A stretch of 64,000 nt of DNA from Lithospermum erythrorhizon (taxonomy: Eukaryota; Streptophyta; Magnoliopsida; Boraginales; Boraginaceae). A program made the position numbers and the translations under genes. The stretch is taken from NCBI GenBank assembly GCA_019722365.1, contig JADFUC010001453.1, forward strand, positions 1,054,001-1,118,000, read 5' to 3'. Below are positions 46,801 to 58,829 of this stretch, one piece after another; within the stretch, counting starts at the first letter, position 1, and every line of letters begins with the position of its first letter. The notes under the pieces are model-generated. The model was not told the origin of the DNA, searched no databases, and saw only the letters and a program-made list of their open reading frames with translations.

Positions 46801-49800
46801 CAACTGAATAAATCAGTAATGGGCACTTTAACTCCATCAAAATATTCATTGCTGGTTACGCCTCCCCATAATCAAAATGCTGTGCTTCCCCAAGGAAGCA
46901 ATTCGTCCATTCAGAAAAGCATTTTGAAACTTGAGAAGCTTAAGATTTCTTCCATTTCTTCTTACCGGAGCAAGAAATTCAGTGACTCATACATCCACCA
47001 TAGAGAACCACCTGAAATATCCCATAGATTTCATCATACTCAGTCAGAGAAATTCCTTGATCAGCAGGAAACGTTGTCGAATTTTGAGAAACACATTAGT
47101 CCTTTGAGACAGGGGGGATCACAATCGCTTCACCCTAAGGCATCAGATGGAACTTTAACAGCTAGAATGAGCCCCTCCGAGTCAAGAAGTAAACTCTCTA
47201 AGGATGAATTCCGAGCCATCCCAGGCTCTACTTCCTTGTCCAGTTTGAGAAACTTAACCGAGTCAAGGCTCCAAAAGGTTGGTGATGGTTTTTAATATTT
47301 GGTGTTGAATTATCTTCTATTGCATTCTGTTGGATTTACTTTATTGCAGATTTTCTTGCCAAGTATATGAAATTATTGAAAGTTTCAAACCTCGAGTAGC
47401 AGTTAATCAGCAGTTACCTTTTTCATTGTTATCCTTGTCCTTTTTTTGGATTAGTATGCAGTACTTATTTTTGGTGTGGTTGTTATGCCTTTTTGTTCTT
47501 ATATCTTGTTTGCTAGTTGTGACTTATATTGTCTTTTGCAGAATCTGTTACAATGTTTTGAGCCAAGTCCCCGAAAGCAGTATGTTCTTGATGTTAACGT
47601 CCCTGAAGACAACCATCCATCAGAAATGGATAACTTCTTATCTTTGTTTCATCTGACTGATGAGTTCAAAGACTCTTCTTCTCGTAAAAGAAGAAACAAC
47701 TATGAAATCGAGTCTGGAGATAATAGAGATGTGAAAATTTCTACAATGAAAAGTCCTAAGCTCCAGAAGATTGATTGTGATGAGTTCAAAGACTCTTCTG
47801 CTCGTAAAAGACGAAACAACCATGAAATCAAGTCTGGAGATAATAGAGATGTGGAAAATTTGACATTGAAAAGTCCTAAGCTCCAGTATATAGGTAGTAA
47901 TAACGCAGAAGTCTTGGAATGTCCTAGTGAAGTTTACAGTGGAACACATACAAGTGTCCGAGAATTGAAAAGATTGACTGATGTACGTGCTGTAGAAGCA
48001 TGACACTTGAGTTTTTTCATATTGCAGAAAATGGATCTAGGTCATTATCAATAAGAAAAGATGACTTTAATAGTACTACATAAGTTGATATCTGAAGTAC
48101 TTTTATATATCTTACAGATCTATGCAAAATTCTCAGAGGATGCTGAAAGCTTGCTGCCTTCTTCAGCTGATAATCTCTACTTGCCTGCTGTATATTCCTT
48201 TCTGTTCAGCTTCTGAAGGCGTTTGTAGATTGGATAAATGAAATTGACATTTGTTTTGCTCTCACTGATTTTTCGCCATATCCTCTATATTTTTCTTTTA
48301 CTGATCCCACTTTTTTTATGATGATACTTTTAGATTGATATGATGGATGATGTACTGGATAACTTGCAGAGGTCAAAGTCTTATGTAGTTCTGTGTGATG
48401 GAATCTTGTTACGGGTATGCTATGCTAGGTTAATTGTAAATTATTATTTTTTTTTCTCTTAGAAAACAAGAATTAGAAAATAGGGTGAAATTATTTTTGC
48501 CATTGACGCTTTTACTCAAATTGTCATAGGAATTCAGTTTTTGTTTATGAACTCATACTATGCTCATTGTTGACTGTACAGAGAACTTCAACCCTTAGTG
48601 ACATTGATTCCAAAAGGTGAAATTCGGTCCTTTTTTAAGGCTTAGCTTAATTGCTCTACATATGCATGGACTCTTGTGCCTGAATTATGCATGTCGGCAA
48701 TTAAAAGTTGTCTCTTAACTGAAAATTACATTTTGGTATGGTCTGATGCAGAATAGTCAATGCACGATCAATGCTACAAAAACTTTTGTATGAACGAGCG
48801 AAGTCACAACTAATGCAGTTGAAGAGAGCAAAACTTCAGGTAATTATTAGCACTTTTTTTAAACGTTTCATAGAAATATAATTAGAGCTTAGAGCCATTA
48901 TTCTGCTATAAGAATTTCACGTCTTTACAATGCAGTTTCAACTAGTGTAATTAAAATGAACCAAGTTATGTTATCTACTGATAGCATATGCATGCAGGGT
49001 AAATTACAACAATTAACCTCTGGCTTACTGGGATCTCAAATGTTAAAGTCTAGTTTATCGCCACAACATTTCCCCATTGTTGCTCCTTTTGATGCTGCTT
49101 GTCATCAATCTTCTTCAGTTGTAAATAAGGATGGCAAGGAGGTAACCTGTGTAATCCTACGACCTTGTGTCATACTTTTGCAATTAAGATATGTGATATT
49201 GCTCCATATGCCTCAGGTTTCTCTTCATTTCAATAAATTCATCCATTTCTTTGTATGAAAAAATCTGAAAGGAATGCAAATTGTCTTTAAGGCAACATTA
49301 TTTGGAAGTATAAGCAAAGTAGTCCTTGTCAATGGTTTTACGTATCTATTTGCCTTGAAAATGTTGGATTTAGGTTTTACTTATTAATCATTGATAAAAT
49401 AAGTGATACCGAATTCAAGAAAGGTTTCATGGAGCGATAACCAACAAATGTGAAAGTGTAACTTACTAAAGTACATTGTTTTCAATTGGTGGTTCTACCA
49501 TTCTTTTCGATTGCTGGATTGCACATTTATGACAAGTAACTTCATCCCTAGTGCAAGTAAATTGTTAACTGTATATGACATTGTGCATAGATTCTTTAAT
49601 AATTTTTATAAACTTTTATCAGGTTACCTGTGATGGAGTTACTGCACTGCTGCAGCATCTCGAAGATTCTTTCAACAAAATTTCGAACTCACTTACAAAG
49701 CTCCAGTTGTCCTGTGAAATAAAAGGAGAACATAGCTGTGAGGACACTCTTGTCCTAGTTAAAGAGCATCTAATGAAGAGAACCCGTTCTATGTCTGTTC

Positions 49801-52800
49801 GTCTGGATATTCAGGTGCATATTTCCTTCTATTTATGTTAGAAAGGAAGAGAATATGCAGCTAGTAGCATGTGTAGATTGCCGAGAATGGTGTTATCCTG
49901 ACCCTCCTTGAATCAGATGTGGGGTGTTCGAGCTGCTGAGAGTAGGAAGGGGCATTACACTTTCATTCTAAGCTACCTTGATTTTGTTATCCAAAGGTAT
50001 TTTAAAAGAATTGTTATATTCACCTTTTAATAGGTTTAGCTAAACAGACCAATGAATCTTATAATGTTTATTTCATCTATCACATAGAATAACCATCAAC
50101 GCTGGTCCAGATTCAAGCATTGCTATTATTAATGAAGTCAATGACATTGAAATCTCAAAGGTAATGATTTTAATTTGTTCTCGCCTCATTGAAATTTGTG
50201 TCTTTTTGTTTTGTTTTGTTCTGTTTGTTTCTAAAAATATTTTATACTTTATAGAAATTCCCGAATATGGATGCTTTCACAGCATTTCAATTTGTATTGA
50301 ATAGCGAGTTCTCGAGGAAGTATGTTGGTGTAAGAAGTTTGGCACAGGAAACCCAAGTGAGTTTATTTTATTGATATCTTTCATATCACGCTTCTTGTGT
50401 TTACTTGCACACTATGTCACACTTTTGAAGAATGCGTGTCCTCGTTAGTTGGTATTGTTACCTGAAAGATTGGGGTCTGATTGCTAGCTTGTAGCTCACA
50501 TGAAAGAGAATAAGCCAGATGGCAGGAGACAACTTAGTGGAGTAAAGGGCTAGGCAATTTGTAACCCTGGTGATTGATTAATGTATTTGATTGCATGGAA
50601 TTTTGGTATTTCAGAATTGTTGCTTGGTTTTATTGTTTATTCTTTGTGTTGGTCTTCAATGATCTTGTTGGTTCTTCACTTTGGCTTCTCACTATGGATT
50701 CATAGTCAAACCATGGACTCAATATAAATGCACCAGTACATATGTACAAAGACAAATATGATAAGGAACAGTTTTAACCATACAAAGTTTCTCAGTAGTT
50801 CCGACACATAAGGAGATTAATAGTGGATCTGCTCTTATAATGACAAGAAACAGCTATGGTGCTGCAGTTTGATATTATCTTCTGGGTTTGGCATGACACT
50901 TTTCTTCTACTTTTTGGTTGCAGGTAACCAGTTCAATTATGAGAAGCTTGCTTAATGTACTCGAAGAGGTACAGCTAGCGCAGATAGAGATTCAGAATTT
51001 GACCGGAACAAGCTTTTGTTCTCAATCTGGTATTAATTCGTCTCACCATTGATAGTTTGATATACATGACGACAGAGTCTAGAATCTCCATGCTTACAGA
51101 CTATTCCAATGCATGTCTTTAGCCTACATTTGTTATGCAATTGGAGGAGTTAAAAGGGAAAATGAATGGTTCCTTATGCCCTGGGAATAAGCATGAACTT
51201 TCTCGTATTTAAGTTTTTCATGAAGGGAAGATTCATTATCAATTTTATTTTACTTACTTATCTTTCCATGTCTTAAAACCGGAGGGAGTATTATACTTTT
51301 ATGTTTTTTCATAGTTATCTTAACAAGAGCTTTACTTGCAGCTCAGCAGCTTGGTCTACGTCTTTATTTTTTAAACTTTAAGAATGTGAAGAAGCTGACA
51401 TTGACACTGGATATTTCTTGTTTGAAACGGTAGGTTCTTCTTACTCTCTCGTGCCTGTTATACAATATTTCCTATCTGTAGTTCTGGAATACAGTCCAAA
51501 ATTTAATACTACGGTATTAATTTGCACAATAGTACATAATATTCAAAGTAATATCATGCCTCCACAAATTAAGAATAAAAGGAATTTATACTGAATTACT
51601 CTAATTCTGGGTATTTGGCCATATAAATCTTAATCTCATGGCAATAGTTTCCTCAACATTCCCCTTAGCATGTGAAAATTTAGATGTAAACTAAAAAGTT
51701 GGGACATTGGTAGACCTCTTGTAATTCTTCATGTTGTCTGCATTATCCTTTTTGCTACGAGTTCGTCTCAGTATGTTCTCTGGCTTATTTATTTGTTGTA
51801 CTAATTGAGTACCTATTTGGCTATTTCGGTGGAATACCAATCCTGTTGTTTATTATGCATAGTGATGACCTGTCCGGTGTGCTTCAGTAACGGTTTATTT
51901 TTGTTTCTGACCATGTCATCCTAGATACCTTTTCTAGATATACAAAATCTTCTTACACCTTGCTGTTTTATACATGTACTCTATGAAATTATTCCACGAA
52001 CGTAGGGAATCTTGAGAATCTAGTACTTTCTCCGTTATTTGAATGACCTCCTTGATTTTTCACAAAAACTGAGGAAAGTGATGAATTGCAACTTTACCTT
52101 GGTTTAAAGTTAAATAAAAATATTTGTGAAAATATATTGATAAACAGATAGAAGGTGATAAATTTGCAATGCTACACTTGTATGAAAGCATAATGTTGTT
52201 AAATTAAGTAGATAGGTCATTCTTGCACAACTTAAAAATACCTCAGCACATATATCCATTTTTTATTTCCAAAATAGATCAAAATACTATAATAATGTTG
52301 GCTACATGTTCTTGACAAATTTTGTATGCCACTTTTGCCATCTCTCATAAACCATGGAGGCATGGACCATTTCAGTCATGGACCTATTAAGTTCAGGACA
52401 TAACATGCTATGTTCAGAAATATTAATTGCGTTCATGCTGTAGTATTAGTTTCCACATAAGACGAGACGTTGACTACTCAGCATGAAAGTCGAACATAGT
52501 GGTTATCTTTGAAGCACCATTTAGAGCTGAGCTGTTATACACACACCTAAATAGTGTTGGGTTTGGATGTGAAATGACTATTCTCTTCCCCCCCCTCCTA
52601 TTTGCAAGTGTTGTAGTTACGAAGTTAGTAAAATTGTTATTTCATTAAAAAAGTTACTATTCTGATGTGTGTATAGTATTTGGCTTTAGTTGATATCTTA
52701 TAAGGAGAGTGGGAGGAAATAAATGAAGAATAAGACAAAACATGTAGTTGGATTGATTTATTATTAACAGTGTGTCAAAATATCTCTACTTGTTATTTTT

Positions 52801-53946
52801 TAATCTAAAACATGGGCTTAAGGTAGGGTAAGTTCCCTTTATTTGAGATCAAAACTTGTTCAGATATCTTAAATTCTATCGAAAATCTATTTGATATTTG
52901 CTACAATCTTCAGTTATTTTTTTCTCATTAGGGCCACATAGATGTGGCGTTGACTACTGAAAAAAGTGCATACATAGTGGTTATCTTTGCAGCACCATAT
53001 AGAGTTTATGATAAAGCATTTGGCATTGTTTGGTATGGTGTAAAGAGAGTGGGAGGAAAGAAATGGAGAATAAGGTAAAACATGTAGTTGGGTTGATTTG
53101 TTAGTAAAAGTGTATCAAAATATCACTTGATCCCCACTTTTCATTTATAAATGAAAAAGGCACAGATCACAAATATCTCTATAATTCTATCCCAAGTCAA
53201 TTTCTATTTCCTAATTCCTACCATCTTTTCATTTCTTTTTTCTCATTGGGGCCACCACCTTTATGGTTTGATAGCAAATCTGATTTAAGTTTATTGTATC
53301 TTTCATGTCTTTAAGAAAATCTGCTTCGCAGAAATATAAATTTAAAATACAGTTATCAATAGTTATTCTCATTTAACCCGAAAAGTTGGTCACTCTCATT
53401 TTTCTTTTTCTTTTTGCGTGACACGTTGATTTTGTCTGAAAGATGTGGTTGTCTTTGATATTTCTTAAATATCTTATTAGTAGGTGACTATTGCTCCTTC
53501 CATCATTAAAAGATTGTGCAATTTTGAATTTTGATGGTTCATTTTTTATATATTGAACATAAGTTTTTTATATATGTTGAATAATATTTGCTAAAAAATA
53601 TATCGAACGCAAGTATTTTTAATGTATTTTATGAATAATTTTGATTCAAACTGAAGTTATGCGTGCCAATTATAGTAACAAATTTTAAAACTAAACTAGG
53701 CCATCTTTTTGGAACATAGGTAGTATGTTAAAACTTAAAAGGTTCGTAACACTTTGGTTTACTGTCCACAGAGGGATATATCCTTCAGATGTTTCACCAG
53801 AAGAGTTTTCAGCATTAATTGATGCAAAAGAAAGTTCAGGTGTTGAACAAGTCCAGCTTTGTGAAATCAAGAAAGCAGTTCAAAGTGTCAGATTTGGATA
53901 TATGAGGATATTAAGGCTCTGCAGATGTATTTCTCAGGTAGTTTAA
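43878..53946 (+). CDS. KNL1: Kinetochore scaffold protein KNL1 (Spc105/Spc7 family)
   Basis: Coding exons are 43878-44280, 45243-46069, 46648-47277, 47542-47982, 48118-48189, 48334-48414, 48582-48616, 48752-48839, 48998-49141, 49623-49814, 49917-49996, 50088-50160, 50255-50356, 50924-51029, 51342-51429 and 53772-53946; about 1178 aa, in frame throughout. KNL1 is the outer-kinetochore scaffold of the KMN network; it binds PP1 and recruits checkpoint proteins. A PP1-docking RVSF motif sits at residues 45-48, followed by FAEMTSIHFFDRDDSETP, which is usual near the plant KNL1 N-terminus. An acidic region and DITMDSTAFSMHFRS follow, then two repeats around SDMSL. The C-terminal part (KLLYERAKSQLMQLKRAKLQ, MWGVRAAESRKGHYTFILSY, RLYFLNFKNVKKLTLTLDIS) fits the coiled coil and RWD region that binds the Mis12 complex. 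Small exons could be misjoined; the order is supported by frame. Confidence 0.85.
43951..43978 (+). repeat. ACC trinucleotide run encoding polythreonine in KNL1
   Basis: Consecutive ACC codons give a TTTTTT-type run just before AAMEEQKNKR. It is a coding microsatellite likely to vary in length between individuals. It lies outside the PP1-docking motif. Confidence 0.8.
44575..44635 (+). pseudogene. pseudo-exon copy of the KNL1 exon 1 3' edge
   Basis: TTTCGGCCTATGGAGTAGCC and the following GTCTCCTGGAAGTAATTTAGG repeat the exon 1 sequence at 44218-44266, with substitutions. One change turns TCG (Ser) into TAG in the coding frame. The copy lies in intron 1 behind two copies of intron sequence (period about 145 bp, anchors GTTCAGTTTG at 44321 and 44466). 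Confidence 0.8.
46497..46579. repeat. three-copy tandem repeat, period 29 bp, in KNL1 intron 2
   Basis: CATCTTCTGGAAATATATAG followed by TTTAAAAT occurs three times (46497, 46526, 46555) almost without change. It is a young minisatellite close to the acceptor of exon 3. Confidence 0.92.
47659..47898 (+). repeat. in-frame 120-bp tandem duplication in KNL1 exon 4
   Basis: Copies start at 47659 and 47779. Each encodes 40 residues beginning DEFKDSS(S/A)RKRRNN and ending SPKLQ. Differences are few and mostly replacement changes (NYEIES versus NHEIKS). The duplication preserves the reading frame. Confidence 0.93.
52452..53125. repeat. imperfect direct repeats in the last KNL1 intron
   Basis: Copy 1 (about 52452-52800) and copy 2 (about 52931-53125) share GTTGACTACT, CATAGTGGTTATCTTTG and AGCACCAT, then GAGAGTGGGAGGAAA and AACATGTAGTTGG. 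The offsets (480 and 340 bp) show that about 140 bp was lost or gained between the two halves. The family is unknown. Confidence 0.75.
53490..53724. mobile_element. degenerate Stowaway-like MITE before the last KNL1 exon
   Basis: The left end CTCCTTCCATCATT and the right end TTTTTGGAACATAGGTAG form a worn inverted repeat. AT-rich interior, about 235 bp, ending about 50 bases before the terminal exon. Confidence 0.5.
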
Positions 53947-55900
53947 AATCTAGTCCAATAGAAAGGAGCGTGAGTATCTGTAAAATTGGCCTCTTCAATT
54001 GGAAAGGAGCGTTTCAACCACTTTTGGACATCTTTTCCCCTTCATTTTGTTTGTGAAAAAATGCCATTTTGATTTCTCAGCTTTTTGTTGATATCATAAT
54101 AATTTGTGTAAAGATGATATCATCAGAATAAACTGTATGTAAGCTTGGTTGGTAGCTTAGCTTGTAATCTGAAACCACTGGTTTTGGCTTGACAGTTATT
54201 ATTCGGGTGAACTATTCATTCGTGGTAGTGTTGTTATTGAGCTGATTCGAGCCTGATTTCTGACATATTTGGTTCGACTAAAAACTATGGCTTGTATATC
54301 AGACTATGTATTACTCGGTACTTTTTATTCAGCTGGACACTCATTCGAAATGTTCAATACTAAAATGGACGATACTATTAGAAGTTCAAATAATGGTTAA
54401 ACATTTGGTTTGAGAATTCATAATGAACGTTTGTAATGAAGGTTGAAACATTATGCAGACATTTAAAAATAGTCGTTCAAAAGCAAAATGAACATCCGAA
54501 TTCACATACCCTTTTTGCCCATTAGAACACAAGACGTAGTCTCTATTTTAATATCCATATCTGGAGTTGTATTGGTGGACGAGAAGCAAAGTTGTGGCTT
54601 ATCTATATCCACAGTGTTTTAGCAAACGATATCTTTTTTGGTTTTTGGCATGTCTATTAAAGGAGAACGTAAATAACTAAAGAGTTTGGAGATTACGTGA
54701 CACATTTGATGAATAAAATGTATTCTATTATATTTTGTGTGATATGATTATTCTACTTGATTAATATATATCATTATATACTTTTATTTAAATTATAAAT
54801 AATACATGAGTTATTGTCTTAAGTTAATGTAATACTTTATTTAATGTCTCGTCTTAACATAGATTTCAATCATTATGTTTAAGTATGCATTTGGTTACTT
54901 TTAACTAAAAATTATTTTAATATTTTTTAAATAATCACTTGTACATTTTTTTTATTAATGTCGCATAAGGCAATCTGATGTAACCCGACACTACTCGTGT
55001 TCTTAAAAGATCCAAAAATATGTTTCAACAGTTTTCGAAAATTATCCATTTAGAATGATAGAGATATGGTTCAATTAAATATTTGTTCATGTGAGTAATG
55101 ATTCTTGAACAAATAATTAGGAAGACATGTCATAAACACGTAAACAAAGTAGTATTTGGATTGGAGCGGTAATAGTATTTAGGTACTAAAAAAGTGTACT
55201 TTTCAGTCGGCAAATTAAATGTAAAAAAAGTAGCTCCTAATCTTAGATATGAATTAAGGATATTTTGTTAAAAAAACACTTAAGCAGTAAGCAATACATT
55301 GAATAAATTATTAGCACTTTTAAATGGAGGGACCCAAAGAAGAGAAAATAAATTAGTGAGGGCCTAATTTTTAATCTTTCCTTTTCATGAAAGTGACAAG
55401 GTCCCACCTCACACTACCCATCTATCATATTCTCTCTCTTGCACTTTTTATCAACTTCAATGGTTATATTTTACTCCATTCATTCTTAACACATTGATCA
55501 TTTTGTTCTGAGGGACTAGGTAAGCAAGGGCGTCTAAAATAAGCGATATTTTTTTTAACACATCAATCAATTTATTTATTTTATGATCATTTTTGATAAA
55601 TTTTATGTCTTAATATATTTATATAAAGTAAGGTAAATGCAGTACTATTGCCATCCATTTTTTAAGACCAATTTTTTAAAAGTAAAAATTCTGATTTTTA
55701 TTTCGATTATTATGCTTATAATAAATTGAGGAAAAATATAATTTATGTGAGAAGAATTTAAATAGTTTAAGGATTTGGAAATAAGTGAAAAAAATTTAAT
55801 ATGATTTTTATAAACTATTATAGTACAATATATTAAAAATTATTAAGTCAAAATATCAAAATCAAAAGTATATGATATTTTAGATATCAGTTTTATTAAT
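53947..55900. other. intergenic region downstream of KNL1
   Basis: AT-rich sequence without a supported gene. The first few hundred bases are presumably KNL1 3' UTR. A CTCCATTCATTCTTAACACATTGATC stretch near 55475-55500 resembles a half MITE. Nothing else was recognised. Confidence 0.4.
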
Positions 55901-55904
55901 ATGG

Positions 55905-57055
55905 CTAATTGGCCAGAGATCTTTTTAGTGCTCCTTTATTTTCAGTTTGATCTGAATTATAGGTTCTTTTCTACTAGTCCTTGAACTATTCACTAGTGAG
56001 TATACGGAGAAACATAAATGATTATTTTACACTAACTTGGCCCAAACTAAAGTATAGAGGGGTAGCATTTAAAATATTTTACGTAATTTGAATAAAACCA
56101 CCATCACTTTTGATACCTCACTACCCACTGCCAGCACTCCCTAAACTTTCGTAATGTCGCTCCTCTCCCTCCCCCGTAAAACCATACTACCCCACCTCCA
56201 ATTGACACCACCATACAACCCACTTGCCCGCCTCTTGTATCACCCCAATTTGCACCTCACCCCAAATCCCCAATTATATAAAGTTGATGCATATATATAG
56301 CTTGGATGGCTTGCCGGTGCATATCACATTATATATGAATTGCTATTCTGTCAAATGGACCTTCCGATATTTATTTTGTCAATTTTAAATGGCATATGAA
56401 GAATGTTATAATATTATGCTTAACACTGATATCTTATTGTGTTAACTCTATAACTCCGCTTATTATTTGATGCCATATATTTGTTTTGAAATTTATTGTT
56501 TTATTCGTGCAGGTGATGTAATAACCTTATCCTACATTCCTACACACTGAATGATTTGTGTAAACACAAAACTCCGCTTATTAACTGATGCCTTTTTTAT
56601 TATTAATATTTTATATTCCTTTTGATTTTGGATTAATTTGTGTCGACGATGAGAAAGAAGCGAAGCGGGGTAGACTTGATGCCCAAATTAATTATTAGGG
56701 GTGGGGTGATATAGGAAGGTGAGAGTGGTGGTGAAATGAGTGGGGGGTAGGGTGTTTAAGGGGGATGGGGAGAGGGAGTGATGTTGGTGAAAGTTTAGGG
56801 GGAATGGATGGGGGGTAAAGTGGGTTGTGTCAAGAAAGAAAGAATTGAGATTTTATTCTAATTATATAAAATATTTTAAATGTGTGTCCACTATTAACTT
56901 TAGTTTAATGTTGAGGTAAAGTATTCGTTTATTGGATTCGAGGATGGCGTCGAGAAAAGAAAGAATAGTACAAGGACCACGAGAGAAAAGAATTGATAGT
57001 TCAAGGACCAAAATGAAAATAAAGTGATAGTTCAAGACCCATCAACTAATTCGCC
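55905..57055. mobile_element. foldback element of about 1.15 kb with long imperfect inverted arms
   Basis: The left arm (about 55905-56260) and right arm (about 56690-57055) are reverse complements of each other over roughly 350 bp, with substitutions and gaps. Paired words include AGTCCTTGAACTATT versus GGTCCTTGAACTATC, CATTTAAAATATTTTA in both, and CTAAACTTTC versus GAAAGTTTAG. A loop of about 430 bp lies between them. No transposase frame is present. Long arms are typical of foldback or Mutator-like non-autonomous elements; no target-site duplication was found. Confidence 0.75.
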
Positions 57056-57599
57056 TCAATATATTAGTTAATTCGCTTTTTGGTCCTTATACTATGGCAT
57101 AACTTTCGATTGATCTCGTACTATGCATTTTTTGGTCGATTCACAAGTTTTTTATCTTTTACCGAGATGGTTAGCATCTCCATTTTGCTGATAGGTCCAC
57201 TATGTTATCGGTTTAAATGCAAATAGTATATTGTACTTAGCTAAGCAAGTATAGGGGACATTTTACATAATTAAAATAAATGCAATCTTGTCTTTTTTAA
57301 CATCTGCACTCTGCTCATCTTTAGTTTAGTTTAAAATATCACTATCACTTTAGTTTAGTATTAGAATGAAATAATTATTTTGTGCAAAAATTGATACTAA
57401 GGAATCCATTCCTATTAAAAATGGGAATAGAAACCATTCAAAAAAATATAAAAAATTTAGGAATCAAAACCGAAAAGAAGCATAATATATTAACTAATTA
57501 TAAAATTAGGCCATTGTTACACTAATATATTTATCTCTATTATTGTCAGAACATAGATTTCATCAAAAGACACAAAAGAAAAATCCAACACCACCCAAC

Positions 57600-57675
57600 T
57601 CAGGACACACATCAGATAAAGAGAGAGAAAACTCAGAGAGAGAGAAGTGGGAGAGAGAGAGAGAGACAGAGAAGT
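57600..57675 (+). repeat. GA microsatellite in the B-box gene leader
   Basis: Purine-only stretches of GAGAGA repeats lie just before the inferred transcript leader of the B-box gene. GA-rich leaders or promoters are common in plant regulatory genes. Length is probably variable. Confidence 0.75.
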
Positions 57676-57814
57676 GGGCAGAGTTAGATTCTTCAAAGAT
57701 CTGATCTTTACTCTGTTAGGTTAACTTGTTAGTTCAAAGCTGCAAAAAGTGATTCATTTCAGTTGCCTTTTTTGGTAAAAACCCAAGAAAAATCCCATCT
57801 TTTCTGTGTTAAAG

Positions 57815-58757
57815 GTAAAAACATAGCGGATTTATTATTTCCTAGTGATTTATTTACTTTTTTTGTATTATTTGTGTGTTTGATGATCTAATTTTTTTTT
57901 GGGTTATCAAGAATTTTGTGTAGCTCTAAGTTTTGTTTTTATTTTTATTTTTTGTTATCTTCCATTTTTTCGGGTTTTTTTTTTTGAAGATATTTATTTT
58001 GTGGTTTATATTTAGTCCCTTCAGCTATCAAGTTTGACCATCATCAAAGTTGTGGACTTTCCAGCTAGAATCCCATGACTTTTTGGTTTTGTATTTAACG
58101 TTCTTCAACTTGTTTACCTTTTTCTATAAAGATAATTTTCCTCCTCAATTATTAGTTATTTTTTTAATTGTTTAATTATTGGCTAAAAATTGAAAATGAA
58201 TAAATATTGAAATTATTTTGCTTTGCAAAGGTAAGATGTCCTTTTTGTTTGACTGTTTTTTTACTAAGTCATGCTCTTTTGGAATCAAATGATTTATGTA
58301 GTTGCAGAATATGAATCAGTCTCTTTTTGTTTGGATTCTTGATGCTCCATAATGTTGGAGAATTGAAACCTTTGTTCTTATCTGATAAATATTTGGCTAT
58401 GACTTTTGTGCCCTTTTTAGTGTATCTGAATTATCTTTTATATATCATCTTATTTGTGTTTAAACCTCTTACAACTTGTAATGTTATCTTATTTGAATTG
58501 TAATTAGTGAGATCTGTGGTCTGAATTATTATAGCGATAAGGTTGCGCACTTGCGCATTATCCAACCCTCCCTCGCCCTGCTCGGGTTTGAGCATTGGGA
58601 CATGTTAATGTTAAAAAAATGTGGTCTGACTTATTGATTTACGATCTTAACTATCTGTAGATGAAACATTGTTTAATGAGAAAATCATTTATGGTGCTTT
58701 GATCTCGAAAAGAGTTCTGAGTTTCTTACGAAATTGAACTTTTATTGTTTCAAGCAG
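57815..58757 (+). other. 5' UTR intron of the B-box gene
   Basis: The donor TTAAAG|GTAAAA and acceptor CAAGCAG|ACTG bracket about 940 bp of T-rich sequence upstream of the start codon. Near 58540-58610 it contains a GATAAGGTTGCGCA...CCAACCCTCCCTCG repeat fragment shared with other places in the window. Confidence 0.55.
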
Positions 58758-58829
58758 ACTGTTGCATGCATTGAAGAGGAATTGGTATTCTCAACCTGAC
58801 CGTCTGGTGAAGAATTGGGTAGTTGGACA

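Noticed and set aside
47330..47656. Extra KNL1 exon around 47348-47410
   Set aside because: Exon 3 (ending at 47277) and the exon at 47542 join in phase without it. The frame that is open there leads into a hydrophobic, non-conserved stretch.
58815..58829. Extended start (TTG) for the B-box protein
   Set aside because: TTG is not a normal plant nuclear start. The ATG at 58830 gives [10 protein letters not shown], the family N-terminus.
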